This document shows positions 17,221-25,324 of a stretch of 64,000 bases of DNA, piece by piece (positions within the stretch are counted from its first letter, which is position 1; every line of letters begins with the position of its first letter). The notes beneath the pieces were generated by a model. That model saw only the letters and a program-made list of their open reading frames with translations, was not told the origin of the DNA and did no database searches. The stretch is taken from positions 620,001 through 684,000 of the forward strand of contig NZ_WKLH01000003.1 in NCBI RefSeq assembly GCF_010882175.1, in the 5' to 3' direction. This DNA comes from Mangrovibacterium lignilyticum (GTDB taxonomy: Bacteria; Bacteroidota; Bacteroidia; Bacteroidales; Prolixibacteraceae). The position numbers were made by a program, and so were the translations under genes.

Positions 17221-18636
17221 TTACTTCCCATTCCCGTTTATGACTTCAAGGATGCTGTAAATCATGATTTTGATGTCGAGGTAGAGGGAGGCATTTTTCA
17301 TGTAGACCAAGTCGTAGGGCAGGCGTTCGAGCATTTCATCAACATTCGATGCATATCCGTATTTTACTTGTCCCCAGCTCGTCATTCCGGGCCTGATTTT
17401 GTGTAGCAAGTTGTATTGCGGAGCCTTTTGGATTAGTTTGTCAATATAGAATTGTCGCTCGGGTCTCGGGCCAACCAACGACATATTACCAATGATTACA
17501 TTGATAAATTGAGGAATTTCGTCGAGATGGGTTTTGCGCAGAAATAGGCCAATCCGGGTGATGCGGGGGTCGGTGTCGCTTGAAAGTTCCGGTCCTTTTG
17601 TCTCGGCATCCGTGACCATGCTTCGGAACTTATAAATATTGAAAGGCTTGCCGTATCGTCCAATTCGGGTTTGTGTATAAATGATCGGACCGCGCGATTC
17701 CATTTTGATGAGTACGACGATAAGCAGACTTGCAGGAAGGAAAATAAGCAGTGCCAGTATCGACAAGACAACATCCATTATGCGTTTGACATTAACAGCC
17801 CAGACGGGCATGATGCCGTTAGAAATTTTGAAAAGCGGACGGCTGTATAGGTTGTTGGCTTTTTGATTTCCGGAAAGGATGTCGTACAGATCGGGAATTC
17901 CCCAGACCAAAACATTGAATCTCTGAAGCCGGATCAGGATCTGGCTTAATAGCTTGTGTTCCGATGTATCGATAGTGACAATAACTTCTTCAACCTGCCG
18001 CTGTTCGATTATTTGCGGAATGTCTTCAGCAGTTCCCAGGCAGGGGATGAAAGCGTTCAATGGATTTTGTGCGTCCTGATTTGTTTGAATAAAACCGATG
18101 AGTTTATTTCCGGAAGGTTTAATTTGAGTTTGCATTTCATGAAAAAGTTGAACGGCATTCGCATTGCCTCCAATTAGCAGTGTGTTGAAACCGACTTTCC
18201 GGCTGTGTATCAGGCGATTTATTTTCGTTGTGTGAATAACCCTGAAAAAGTAGGTTAGGCCAAAATGAAGACAAAACAGGGTGAAAAAAAGGCTGTAGTA
18301 GTTGTTGTGGGTGCTGATGTAGTCATCTAACAAGAGACTGAAAAACAGAATAACGACGCCGATAAGTGTCGTGAAAAATGTTTGGCCGAATTCAATCAGC
18401 CGCGATTTTCGGCAGATATTGCTATAGTACCCGGTAACGTAATAAATTCCTATCCAGAAAAGGGGGAGCGTGAGCAGGGCCAAATACAAACGAGGAGTAT
18501 ATTCGATGTGAAGTATATCTGCGGTATGGCTTGGTTCGATGTATAATTTTCGGTATACATAGAAGAGAAACCAACTTAAGCAAGTGGCCAAAACATCAAA
18601 AAACAAGTATATAATTACTGTTTGTTTTTTATTCAT
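17221..18636 (-). CDS. Undecaprenyl-phosphate glucose phosphotransferase (polyprenyl-P sugar transferase)
   Basis: A 471-residue membrane enzyme that starts exopolysaccharide or O-unit synthesis by moving a sugar-1-phosphate to undecaprenyl phosphate. About four hydrophobic segments lie in residues 8-125, then a CoA-binding-like domain (FNTLLIGGNANAVQLFHEMQ) at about 148-250. The C-terminal catalytic domain begins with KRIMDVVLSILALLIFLP and has YKFRSMVTDAE, LRKTHLDEIPQFINVIIGNM and SLVGPRPERQF. This is the WcaJ/WbaP-like architecture. No other glycosyltransferases are adjacent, so it may act with a distant cluster. The sugar cannot be confirmed from sequence. Confidence 0.93.
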   Translation of the reverse strand: MNKKQTVIIYLFFDVLATCLSWFLFYVYRKLYIEPSHTADILHIEYTPRLYLALLTLPLFWIGIYYVTGYYSNICRKSRLIEFGQTFFTTLIGVVILFFSLLLDDYISTHNNYYSLFFTLFCLHFGLTYFFRVIHTTKINRLIHSRKVGFNTLLIGGNANAVQLFHEMQTQIKPSGNKLIGFIQTNQDAQNPLNAFIPCLGTAEDIPQIIEQRQVEEVIVTIDTSEHKLLSQILIRLQRFNVLVWGIPDLYDILSGNQKANNLYSRPLFKISNGIMPVWAVNVKRIMDVVLSILALLIFLPASLLIVVLIKMESRGPIIYTQTRIGRYGKPFNIYKFRSMVTDAETKGPELSSDTDPRITRIGLFLRKTHLDEIPQFINVIIGNMSLVGPRPERQFYIDKLIQKAPQYNLLHKIRPGMTSWGQVKYGYASNVDEMLERLPYDLVYMKNASLYLDIKIMIYSILEVINGNGK

Positions 18637-18662
18637 TCCAAGGTCTAATTTTAAGCGCTTTG

Positions 18663-18670
18663 CAAAGATA
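18663..18670 (-). promoter_or_regulatory. Candidate -7 box for the sugar-transferase gene
   Basis: The minus strand reads TATCTTTG, about 27 bases before the start at 18636 and after the stop of the upstream gene. This suggests the sugar transferase can be transcribed separately from the Gfo/Idh-like gene. Confidence 0.45.
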
Positions 18671-18706
18671 GGCTTTGAGAAGAAAAACGAGCTTTTTAGG
18701 AATTAA

Positions 18707-19561
18707 TTATACAGCATATCGTTTTTCGGGGAAAAAGTTGCCGGAGTAATTTAGTTTCGATTTGATATCATTCAAAATATATCGGGCTTGATGCATGTGA
18801 TTCAAGTTAATCGAAATGCACTCGTTGTGGTGGACGGCTTTCTGGAAATGCTCAGCAGCGTTTTGCTCTGATTCAAATGCTTTTGACGCAGAAAGGTCCT
18901 CGGCTTGAAACCGGAGAATGGGCTTTTTTTGTCTGAAGATTTCAATTTCCGAATCTTTCGGACCGATTTGATTTGAAAACAAAATGCGGGCAACAGATCC
19001 CGAAGTAAATACCAGTCGAACCTCAAGCAAATTGTATCCTTCGTGTCCGGGAATGGTCATCAGATCTGCCTTTTTGAATTCACTGTCATCAATTAAAACC
19101 AAAAAAAGCAGGAAGTTCAGGAACTGATTTTCCAAATCAATTTCCGAATTGTTCGGCAAACGAATATTAGCCAAAAAAGGACCGGAGATCTGTTTGATTT
19201 GCTTCAAATTTTCTGTTTGAAAAACCAGCGGGACAAAAATCTGGTAGACAGAACCAGCTTCATGAGCCAGGCTGATGAGTTGCTTCAGTTCTGGAACGGA
19301 GAAGTCGGGGAGAGAGTTGGTGAAAATGTGATTGCGACGTCTCAGGGCTTGTTTGATCAGATCAAACTGTTGATAAAAATGATCCAGGTACAGCGCCTCT
19401 GACTCATTTATCAAGGCTTCGATCTGGAAATGCAGCATTTTTTCGGTGAGCTTATTGTGCCCGACCGATTGCCCGATGATCTTCAAGTCCTTCATTCTTT
19501 GAAGTATTTTCATCGTTTTGCCGCCTGTATCGTCTCCAGAAAGAATCCCAAGGTTGATCAT
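18707..19561 (-). CDS. Degenerate Gfo/Idh/MocA-like protein
   Basis: A 284-residue soluble protein. Its N-terminal 120 residues follow the layout of Gfo/Idh/MocA oxidoreductases: INLGILSGDD (strand and loop), EALYLDHFYQQFDLIKQALRRRNHIFTNSLPDF (in place of the usual AL-x-x-GK-HV-x-x-EKP) and ELKQLISLAHEAG. However, the GxGxxG nucleotide loop is replaced by GILSGDDTGG and the EKP motif by NSLPDF, so dinucleotide binding and redox activity are doubtful. The C-terminal half is a possible substrate domain. It could be a binding or structural paralogue. It lies 70 bases upstream of the sugar-transferase gene on the same strand. The assignment is inference from pattern only. Confidence 0.6.
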   Translation of the reverse strand: MINLGILSGDDTGGKTMKILQRMKDLKIIGQSVGHNKLTEKMLHFQIEALINESEALYLDHFYQQFDLIKQALRRRNHIFTNSLPDFSVPELKQLISLAHEAGSVYQIFVPLVFQTENLKQIKQISGPFLANIRLPNNSEIDLENQFLNFLLFLVLIDDSEFKKADLMTIPGHEGYNLLEVRLVFTSGSVARILFSNQIGPKDSEIEIFRQKKPILRFQAEDLSASKAFESEQNAAEHFQKAVHHNECISINLNHMHQARYILNDIKSKLNYSGNFFPEKRYAV

Positions 19562-19701
19562 AGCTGCAAATTAGAAATAAAAAGCTATTTTAAAGCTCTG
19601 ATCCGGGTACAACTTTTCAACGGCCGATAGTTGATAATGTGGGTTGACTCGACGGGATCAAAAACCTATTTACACTATTTTTACATCAAAAAATTGACGC
19701 A

Positions 19702-20352
19702 ATGAATCCTCTGGATACCCTGAGACATCAGGGATTGAGAAAAAGACTGGTAGAAGGGCTGCGAATAAAAGGAATAAAGGATGAAAAGGTTCTGAACGCC
19801 ATTTCAAAAGTACCGCGCCATTTATTTATGGATAGCGGTTTTATTCAGTTTGCCTATAGAGATCAAGCCTTTCCAATTGGGGCTGGACAAACAATTTCGC
19901 AACCTTATACCGTAGCTTTTCAAACCTGGCTCCTTCAACTTAAGCCAAACGAAAAAGTACTGGAAGTGGGAACAGGTTCCGGTTACCAGGCTGCCGTGCT
20001 GCTTGAAATGGGGGTGAATGTTTTCACTATCGAACGGCAGCGCGAGTTGTATCTGAACGTGCAACAGCTTCTACCGCAGTTAGGTTATTTCCCCAAATTC
20101 TTTTACGGTGACGGATACAAAGGATTACCGACCTACGGGCCTTTCGATAAAATTATCGTGACTGCAGGAGCTCCCTTCATCCCTGATGATCTGTTGCAGC
20201 AGCTCACAATTGGCGGAAGACTGGTTATTCCGCTTGGTCCCACCGACCGTCAAACCATGACCGTAGTGGTGCGCACAGGTGAAAATGAGTTTAAAAAAGA
20301 AACACACGGAACATTTGTCTTTGTCCCTATGTTAAAGGGGACAGAAAAGTAA
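19702..20352 (+). CDS. pcm: Protein-L-isoaspartate O-methyltransferase
   Basis: A 216-residue repair enzyme that methylates isoaspartyl residues in damaged proteins using S-adenosylmethionine. The SAM-binding motif VLEVGTGSGYQAAVL is at about residues 89-103. The family motifs VPRHLFM and AYRDQAFPIGAGQTISQPY lie near the N-terminus, and IIVTAGAPFIPDDLLQQL in the second half. Length is normal. The start ATG is well separated from the divergent upstream gene. Confidence 0.95.
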   Translation: MNPLDTLRHQGLRKRLVEGLRIKGIKDEKVLNAISKVPRHLFMDSGFIQFAYRDQAFPIGAGQTISQPYTVAFQTWLLQLKPNEKVLEVGTGSGYQAAVLLEMGVNVFTIERQRELYLNVQQLLPQLGYFPKFFYGDGYKGLPTYGPFDKIIVTAGAPFIPDDLLQQLTIGGRLVIPLGPTDRQTMTVVVRTGENEFKKETHGTFVFVPMLKGTEK

Positions 20353-20418
20353 ATCTGCGGGGCAGGCCGGTAATTTAGCCGCAGGCTTTTGCCCGCATCG
20401 AATACAGAAATTAGCAAA

Positions 20419-21057
20419 ATGATACAAGTCAAGAAATTTACGTTTAATCCGATTCAGGAAAATACCTATGTGCTTTACGATGAGACCAAAGAATGTATCA
20501 TCGTTGATGCCGGTTGCTATTTTGATTACGAACAAAAGGAGCTGTCGGATTTTATTGCGGAGAATCAATTGAACCCGGTGAAATTGGTCAATACGCACTG
20601 CCATTTGGATCATATTTTTGGAGTTACTTATTGTCGAACAACCTATAGTATTCCGTTTTTGGCACATCAGGATGATTTATTTCTGGTTGAAGATATTGTC
20701 GCTCATGGAGATCGTTTCGGTATCCCTACTGAGCCCGTTGACGGGCCCGATGAGTATATCGAGGAAGGCGATCTCATTCAATTCGGAAATTCAGCCTTGG
20801 AGCTCATTCATGTTCCGGGCCACGCTCCGGGAAGCCTTGTTTTGTATTGTAAAGAGCAAAACTTTATGCTGGTAGGCGACGTGTTGTTTTTCGGAAGCAT
20901 CGGCCGGACAGATTTGCCGAAAGGAAGCTACGAGCAACTCATTGGTAATATCAAACAAAAATTGCTTATCCTACCCGAAGAAACGTTGATTTATAGCGGA
21001 CACGGTCCGGAGACCAGTATTGGTTTTGAGAAAAAATCCAATCCATTCTTAACCTAG
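20419..21057 (+). CDS. MBL-fold metallo-hydrolase (glyoxalase II-like)
   Basis: A 212-residue zinc hydrolase. The metal-binding motif THCHLDHIFG (HxHxDH) is at about residues 57-66, further ligands are in VPGHAPGSLVLYC and LVGDVLFFGSIGRTDLP, and the final His is in YSGHGPET. These fit the glyoxalase II/persulfide dioxygenase-like group, most probably thioester or lactonase-type hydrolysis. Substrate not determinable. The frame is open from 20389, but the ATG at 20419 starts directly with the conserved MIQVKKFTFN segment. Confidence 0.92.
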   Translation: MIQVKKFTFNPIQENTYVLYDETKECIIVDAGCYFDYEQKELSDFIAENQLNPVKLVNTHCHLDHIFGVTYCRTTYSIPFLAHQDDLFLVEDIVAHGDRFGIPTEPVDGPDEYIEEGDLIQFGNSALELIHVPGHAPGSLVLYCKEQNFMLVGDVLFFGSIGRTDLPKGSYEQLIGNIKQKLLILPEETLIYSGHGPETSIGFEKKSNPFLT

Positions 21058-21126
21058 GGATTGCAATGGGTTAATCGATTTATTGAAAAATGATTAACGC
21101 TATAAAATTCGTTCAATTCAGCTAAA

Positions 21127-21152
21127 AAGAGTAAAAATCATTTTTTACTCTT
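21127..21152. other. A/T-rich hairpin before gcvP
   Basis: An 11-bp perfect stem AAGAGTAAAAA / TTTTTACTCTT with a 4-base loop lies 70 bases after the MBL gene. There is no following T-run, so it is only a weak terminator candidate. No glycine riboswitch pattern was recognised in this leader. Confidence 0.35.
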
Positions 21153-21202
21153 AAACTTCAAATTAATATTGGAGCACATTTAAAAGAATAAAAATAAGCA
21201 GC

Positions 21203-24067
21203 ATGGCAAGTGACAAATTTGTAGCCCGGCACATTGGGCCTCGGGGACAGGAAACCCGGGAAATGTTGGATAAAATCGGCGTTTCTTCACTCGAGGAACT
21301 GATTGAACAAACAATCCCCGAAAATATACGTCTGGAAAACCCATTGCAATTGAAGGACGGTTTGACCGAACGGCAATATTTCCGTAAGATTTTAGCATTG
21401 GCAAAAAAGAATAAAGTATTCAATACTTACATCGGAATGGGCTATTACGATACCATCACTCCCGCTGTAATATTGCGTAATGTGCTTGAAAATCCGGTTT
21501 GGTACACATCTTATACACCTTACCAGGCCGAGATTTCACAAGGACGTTTGGAAGCTTTGCTGAATTACCAAACCATGGTATGTGAGATGACTGCTATGGA
21601 CTTGGCGAACGCTTCTCTGCTCGATGAAGCAACGGCTGCTGCTGAAGCCATGATTATGCTTTTGAATTCGCGCAGCCGGGCGAAAGCGAAAGCCGGGGCG
21701 AATGTGATTTGGGTGGATAAAAACATGTGGCCGCAAACCTTGGATGTCATAAAAACCCGTGCCGTTCCTTTAGATATCGAATTGAAAATTGCGGAAACTA
21801 CTGAGTTCCGGTTCGAAGAGAATGTGATCGGTATCATGTTGCAATACCCGAATGCAAACGGAGAGGTAATCTCTTATGCATCCTTAGCAGAACAGGCGCA
21901 CGCCGCTGATGCCAAAGTGGCTGTGGCGACCGATTTGATGAGTTTAGCCTTGTTAACCCCTCCGGGAGAGTGGGGAGCCGACATAGTGTTCGGTAACTCG
22001 CAGCGCTTTGGTGTTCCAATGGGCTACGGTGGTCCTCACGCAGCTTTCTTTGCTGCTCGTGACGAGTTTAAGCGAACAATGCCGGGCCGTATCATTGGTG
22101 TTTCAAAAGACGTGCACGGAAACCGGGCATTACGTATGGCGCTGCAAACCCGCGAACAACATATCAAACGCGAACGCGCGACATCAAATATTTGTACAGC
22201 ACAGGCACTTTTAGCTAATATGGCTGGGTTCTATGCTGTTTACCACGGGCCTGAAGGAATTCAGCAAATTGCACAACGCATTCACCGAATTGCGGTGTTG
22301 TTGGATAACGAAGTGACCGCTTTGGGCTATCAGCAATTGAATGAGAATTATTTTGATACCATTCGTTTTGCACTTCCAAAGTACGTTAAAGTAGAAGATA
22401 TAGAGTGGTTGTCGCTTGAGCTTGAAATGAATTTCCGTTATTTCGGGAATGGAGAAGTTGGCTTGAGCATCGACGAGACCACCAACCTGGAAGACATTAA
22501 CTGGATTATTGAGGTTTTTGCGAAAGCCGCTAACAAACGATATACTGAAATTGAAGTTTATCCCGAGGTTGATAAAATAGACTCGGGACTATTGCGTCAT
22601 TCTGCCTTCCTTGAGCAGGAGGTATTCAATTTGTACCGCTCCGAGACGGAGATGGTTCGCTACATTAAAAGATTAGAACATCGTGATATTTCCCTGACGC
22701 ACTCCATGATTCCGTTGGGGTCATGTACCATGAAACTAAATGCTGCGACTGAAATGTTGCCGTTGAGTTGGATTGAGTTTGGGGGTATTCATCCTTTTGT
22801 ACCTAAAAATCAGGCGCGAGGATACCAGGAAATGATGGAAGAGCTTCGTCGCGATTTGTCGGAAATTACCGGTTTTGCTGACGTAAGCTTGCAACCTAAT
22901 TCCGGTGCGGCAGGCGAATACGCCGGTTTAATGGTCATCCGGGAGTATCATTTGAGTCGTGGCGATGTTCAGCGCGATGTCGTGCTTATTCCTTCGTCGG
23001 CGCACGGAACGAACCCAGCCAGTGCCGTAATGGCCGGTATGAAAGTGGTGGTTGTTCCATGCGATGAGAAAGGGAATGTGGATGTAGAAGTGTTACGTAA
23101 AAAAGCAGAAGAATATAAAGAAACATTGTCGGCGTTCATGGTTACTTATCCGTCAACGCATGGTGTTTTCGAATCGTCGATCATTGAAATGTGTGAGATC
23201 ATTCACCAAAACGGCGGACAGGTATATATGGATGGTGCTAATATGAATGCTCAGGTTGGATTGACTAACCCGAAACGCATTGGTGCGGATGTTTGTCACC
23301 TGAACCTGCATAAAACTTTTGCGATCCCACATGGTGGTGGTGGTCCCGGCGTTGGTCCGATTTGTGTGGCCGAGCACTTGGTTGACTTTTTGCCATCGCA
23401 TCCGGTAATGAACAACGGACATGTCGGTATTTCTGCCGTTTCGGCTGCGCCTTGGGGGAGTGCATCGGTGTTGCCAATTACTTATGGATATATCAAAATG
23501 CTAGGTGCAGACGGGCTAAAGCAGGCAACTGAAATTGCTATTTTGAATGCTAATTATATTGCTTCAGCCTTAAAGGATACATACGGTATTTTGTACACAG
23601 GCGAGAACGGCCGTGTTGCGCACGAAATGATATTGGAGTGCCGTCATTTTAAAACAGCAAGTGGAATAACAGAAGCAGATATTGCTAAGCGGTTGATGGA
23701 TTATGGATTTCACGCACCAACATTGTCTTTCCCTGTACACGGAACTTTAATGATTGAGCCGACCGAAAGTGAATCGAAGCAAGAGTTGGATCGCTTTATT
23801 GATGCCTTAAATTCAATTTATCTGGAGATTCAGTCGATTAGTGAAGGTCAGTCGGATAAGGCAGACAATCCGCTGAAAAATGCTCCGCATACAGCTGATT
23901 CTGTTACGGCTGATGAGTGGTCGCATTCTTACAGTCGCCAGCAGGCAGCTTTCCCGCTGACGTGGTTAAAGGAAAACAAATATTGGCCGCCGGTAGGTCG
24001 CATTGACGACGCATATGGTGACAGAAACCTGGTTTGTACCTGCGCTCCGATAGAGAGTTATCAATAG
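21203..24067 (+). CDS. gcvP: Glycine dehydrogenase (decarboxylating), P-protein
   Basis: A 954-residue, full-length single-chain P-protein of the glycine cleavage system. It decarboxylates glycine with pyridoxal phosphate and passes the aminomethyl group to the lipoyl H-protein. Landmarks: FVARHIGPRG at the N-terminus, GMGYYDT near residue 75, and the PLP-lysine region HLNLHKTFAIPHGGGGPG near residue 700. A glycine-rich C-terminal half is present. gcvT and gcvH are not adjacent, as often in Bacteroidota. Confidence 0.98.
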   Translation: MASDKFVARHIGPRGQETREMLDKIGVSSLEELIEQTIPENIRLENPLQLKDGLTERQYFRKILALAKKNKVFNTYIGMGYYDTITPAVILRNVLENPVWYTSYTPYQAEISQGRLEALLNYQTMVCEMTAMDLANASLLDEATAAAEAMIMLLNSRSRAKAKAGANVIWVDKNMWPQTLDVIKTRAVPLDIELKIAETTEFRFEENVIGIMLQYPNANGEVISYASLAEQAHAADAKVAVATDLMSLALLTPPGEWGADIVFGNSQRFGVPMGYGGPHAAFFAARDEFKRTMPGRIIGVSKDVHGNRALRMALQTREQHIKRERATSNICTAQALLANMAGFYAVYHGPEGIQQIAQRIHRIAVLLDNEVTALGYQQLNENYFDTIRFALPKYVKVEDIEWLSLELEMNFRYFGNGEVGLSIDETTNLEDINWIIEVFAKAANKRYTEIEVYPEVDKIDSGLLRHSAFLEQEVFNLYRSETEMVRYIKRLEHRDISLTHSMIPLGSCTMKLNAATEMLPLSWIEFGGIHPFVPKNQARGYQEMMEELRRDLSEITGFADVSLQPNSGAAGEYAGLMVIREYHLSRGDVQRDVVLIPSSAHGTNPASAVMAGMKVVVVPCDEKGNVDVEVLRKKAEEYKETLSAFMVTYPSTHGVFESSIIEMCEIIHQNGGQVYMDGANMNAQVGLTNPKRIGADVCHLNLHKTFAIPHGGGGPGVGPICVAEHLVDFLPSHPVMNNGHVGISAVSAAPWGSASVLPITYGYIKMLGADGLKQATEIAILNANYIASALKDTYGILYTGENGRVAHEMILECRHFKTASGITEADIAKRLMDYGFHAPTLSFPVHGTLMIEPTESESKQELDRFIDALNSIYLEIQSISEGQSDKADNPLKNAPHTADSVTADEWSHSYSRQQAAFPLTWLKENKYWPPVGRIDDAYGDRNLVCTCAPIESYQ

Positions 24068-24093
24068 GTATCGATTTAATGGTTCGCATTTCG

Positions 24094-24101
24094 TAACTTT
24101 G
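24094..24101 (+). promoter_or_regulatory. Candidate -7 box of ispE
   Basis: TAACTTTG matches TAnnTTTG and lies 20 bases before the ispE start, after the gcvP stop. Confidence 0.45.
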
Positions 24102-24120
24102 GGTAAGGAATTTATATACT

Positions 24121-24933
24121 ATGATTACTTATCCAATAGCAAAGATTAACATCGGGTTGCTTATTACAGAAAAGCGCCCGGATGGTTTCCATAATTTGGA
24201 GACCATCTTTTACCCGATTCAGATGCAGGATGTTCTGGAGGTAGTTGAGGCAGATGAGTTTGAGTTTAGCATGTCAGGGTTAGCATTGGACGGTGATCCC
24301 AATGAAAATCTTGTTGTCAAAGCTTATCAACTGATTAAGAATGATTACCCTATTCCTGAAGTGCGGGTTCATCTACATAAAAACATTCCTTCAGGAGCTG
24401 GTTTGGGGGGCGGTTCGTCAGACGCGACCTCAATGCTTTTGCTGTTGAATGAGCTCTTCAGCCTGAAAATAAGTCAGGATAAATTAATGGAATATGCACT
24501 CCAATTAGGGAGTGACTGTCCCTTCTTTCTGAACGCAAGACCTGTTTTTGCAACCGGGAGAGGTGAGATAATGCAGGATGTTTCGGTTGAACTAAAAGAA
24601 TATTTCTTAATTCTGGTGAAACCTCCGGTGCATGTTTCAACGGCTTTGGCCTATCAAGCGATTACACCACACAAGGCTCGTCTGTCATTGAAGGGCTTGG
24701 TTAGCTTTTCTGTCGGTAAGTGGAAAGGAAATATTCTGAATCACTTTGAGAAGTTCGTTTTCCATGAATATCCTGAAGTTGCGGAAATTAAAAAGACACT
24801 TTATGATCAGGGAGCGGCTTTTGCTTTGATGTCGGGGAGTGGGTCTGCCGTGTTCGGCTTATTCCGTTCTGAGAAAAGAGGAATTGAGAATTTTTTCCCG
24901 GATGATTACCAGGTATTCAGGCAACGACTTTAA
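24121..24933 (+). CDS. ispE: 4-diphosphocytidyl-2-C-methyl-D-erythritol kinase
   Basis: A 270-residue GHMP kinase of the non-mevalonate isoprenoid pathway. The N-terminus is YPIAKINIGLLITEKRPDGFH, the ATP-binding glycine-rich motif IPSGAGLGGGSSDAT is at about residues 90-104, and a late MSGSGSAVFGLF motif is present. Length is normal. Its presence implies isoprenoids are made by the MEP route. It is convergent with the carboxylase operon and separated from it by a two-way terminator. Confidence 0.97.
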   Translation: MITYPIAKINIGLLITEKRPDGFHNLETIFYPIQMQDVLEVVEADEFEFSMSGLALDGDPNENLVVKAYQLIKNDYPIPEVRVHLHKNIPSGAGLGGGSSDATSMLLLLNELFSLKISQDKLMEYALQLGSDCPFFLNARPVFATGRGEIMQDVSVELKEYFLILVKPPVHVSTALAYQAITPHKARLSLKGLVSFSVGKWKGNILNHFEKFVFHEYPEVAEIKKTLYDQGAAFALMSGSGSAVFGLFRSEKRGIENFFPDDYQVFRQRL

Positions 24934-24961
24934 TTTCATGGATTGCTAAATATGAAAAAAT

Positions 24962-24985
24962 AAAAGGGGCCGTTAAGGCCCCTTT
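24962..24985. terminator. Two-way terminator between ispE and the carboxylase operon
   Basis: The stem AAAAGGGGCC / GGCCCCTTT has loop GTTAA-like sequence. T-rich sequence follows on both strands (TTTGTTATTT on plus, TTTATTTTTT on minus). It is shared by the convergent genes. Confidence 0.9.
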
Positions 24986-24986
24986 G

Positions 24987-25307
24987 TTATTTAGCTGCGA
25001 TCTCTATCATCAGAGTTCCTTTAGGGATTTTATCTCCCGCTTTCACCTTTATTGTCGCAATTTTGCCATCGAATGGCATTTGCACCAAGTTGTGCATTTT
25101 CATTGCTTCGAGGATTAAAAGTGGATCTCCCTCTTTGAGTTTATCTCCGGGTTTTACAAATACATCGATGATTGTTCCTGGAATAAACGAATGCAATTGA
25201 TTTTCATCCGGTTTTTCCCATTTAATGCGTCGTCTGTATTTTTCGGTATACTCGGTTTTATATACTGCACTGTGTACAATAATCGTTTCAAATTTTTCTT
25301 CTTCCAT
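24987..25307 (-). CDS. Biotin carboxyl-carrier protein subunit
   Basis: A 106-residue biotinyl/lipoyl domain protein. The biotin attachment site LEAMKMHNLVQMP is present, with Lys in AMKM. The N-terminal 35 residues (RRRIKWEKPDENQLHSFIPG) form a short linker before the domain. It carries CO2 as carboxybiotin for the carboxyltransferase encoded 17 bases upstream. A biotin carboxylase gene is not next to the pair, so it must be encoded elsewhere, or the pair works as a decarboxylase with other subunits. Confidence 0.93.
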   Translation of the reverse strand: MEEEKFETIIVHSAVYKTEYTEKYRRRIKWEKPDENQLHSFIPGTIIDVFVKPGDKLKEGDPLLILEAMKMHNLVQMPFDGKIATIKVKAGDKIPKGTLMIEIAAK

Positions 25308-25324
25308 GATCGGATTTATTTTGA

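Noticed and set aside
21058-21202. Glycine riboswitch before gcvP
   Set aside because: No conserved glycine-aptamer helices could be recognised in 145 bases; only a simple A/T hairpin.
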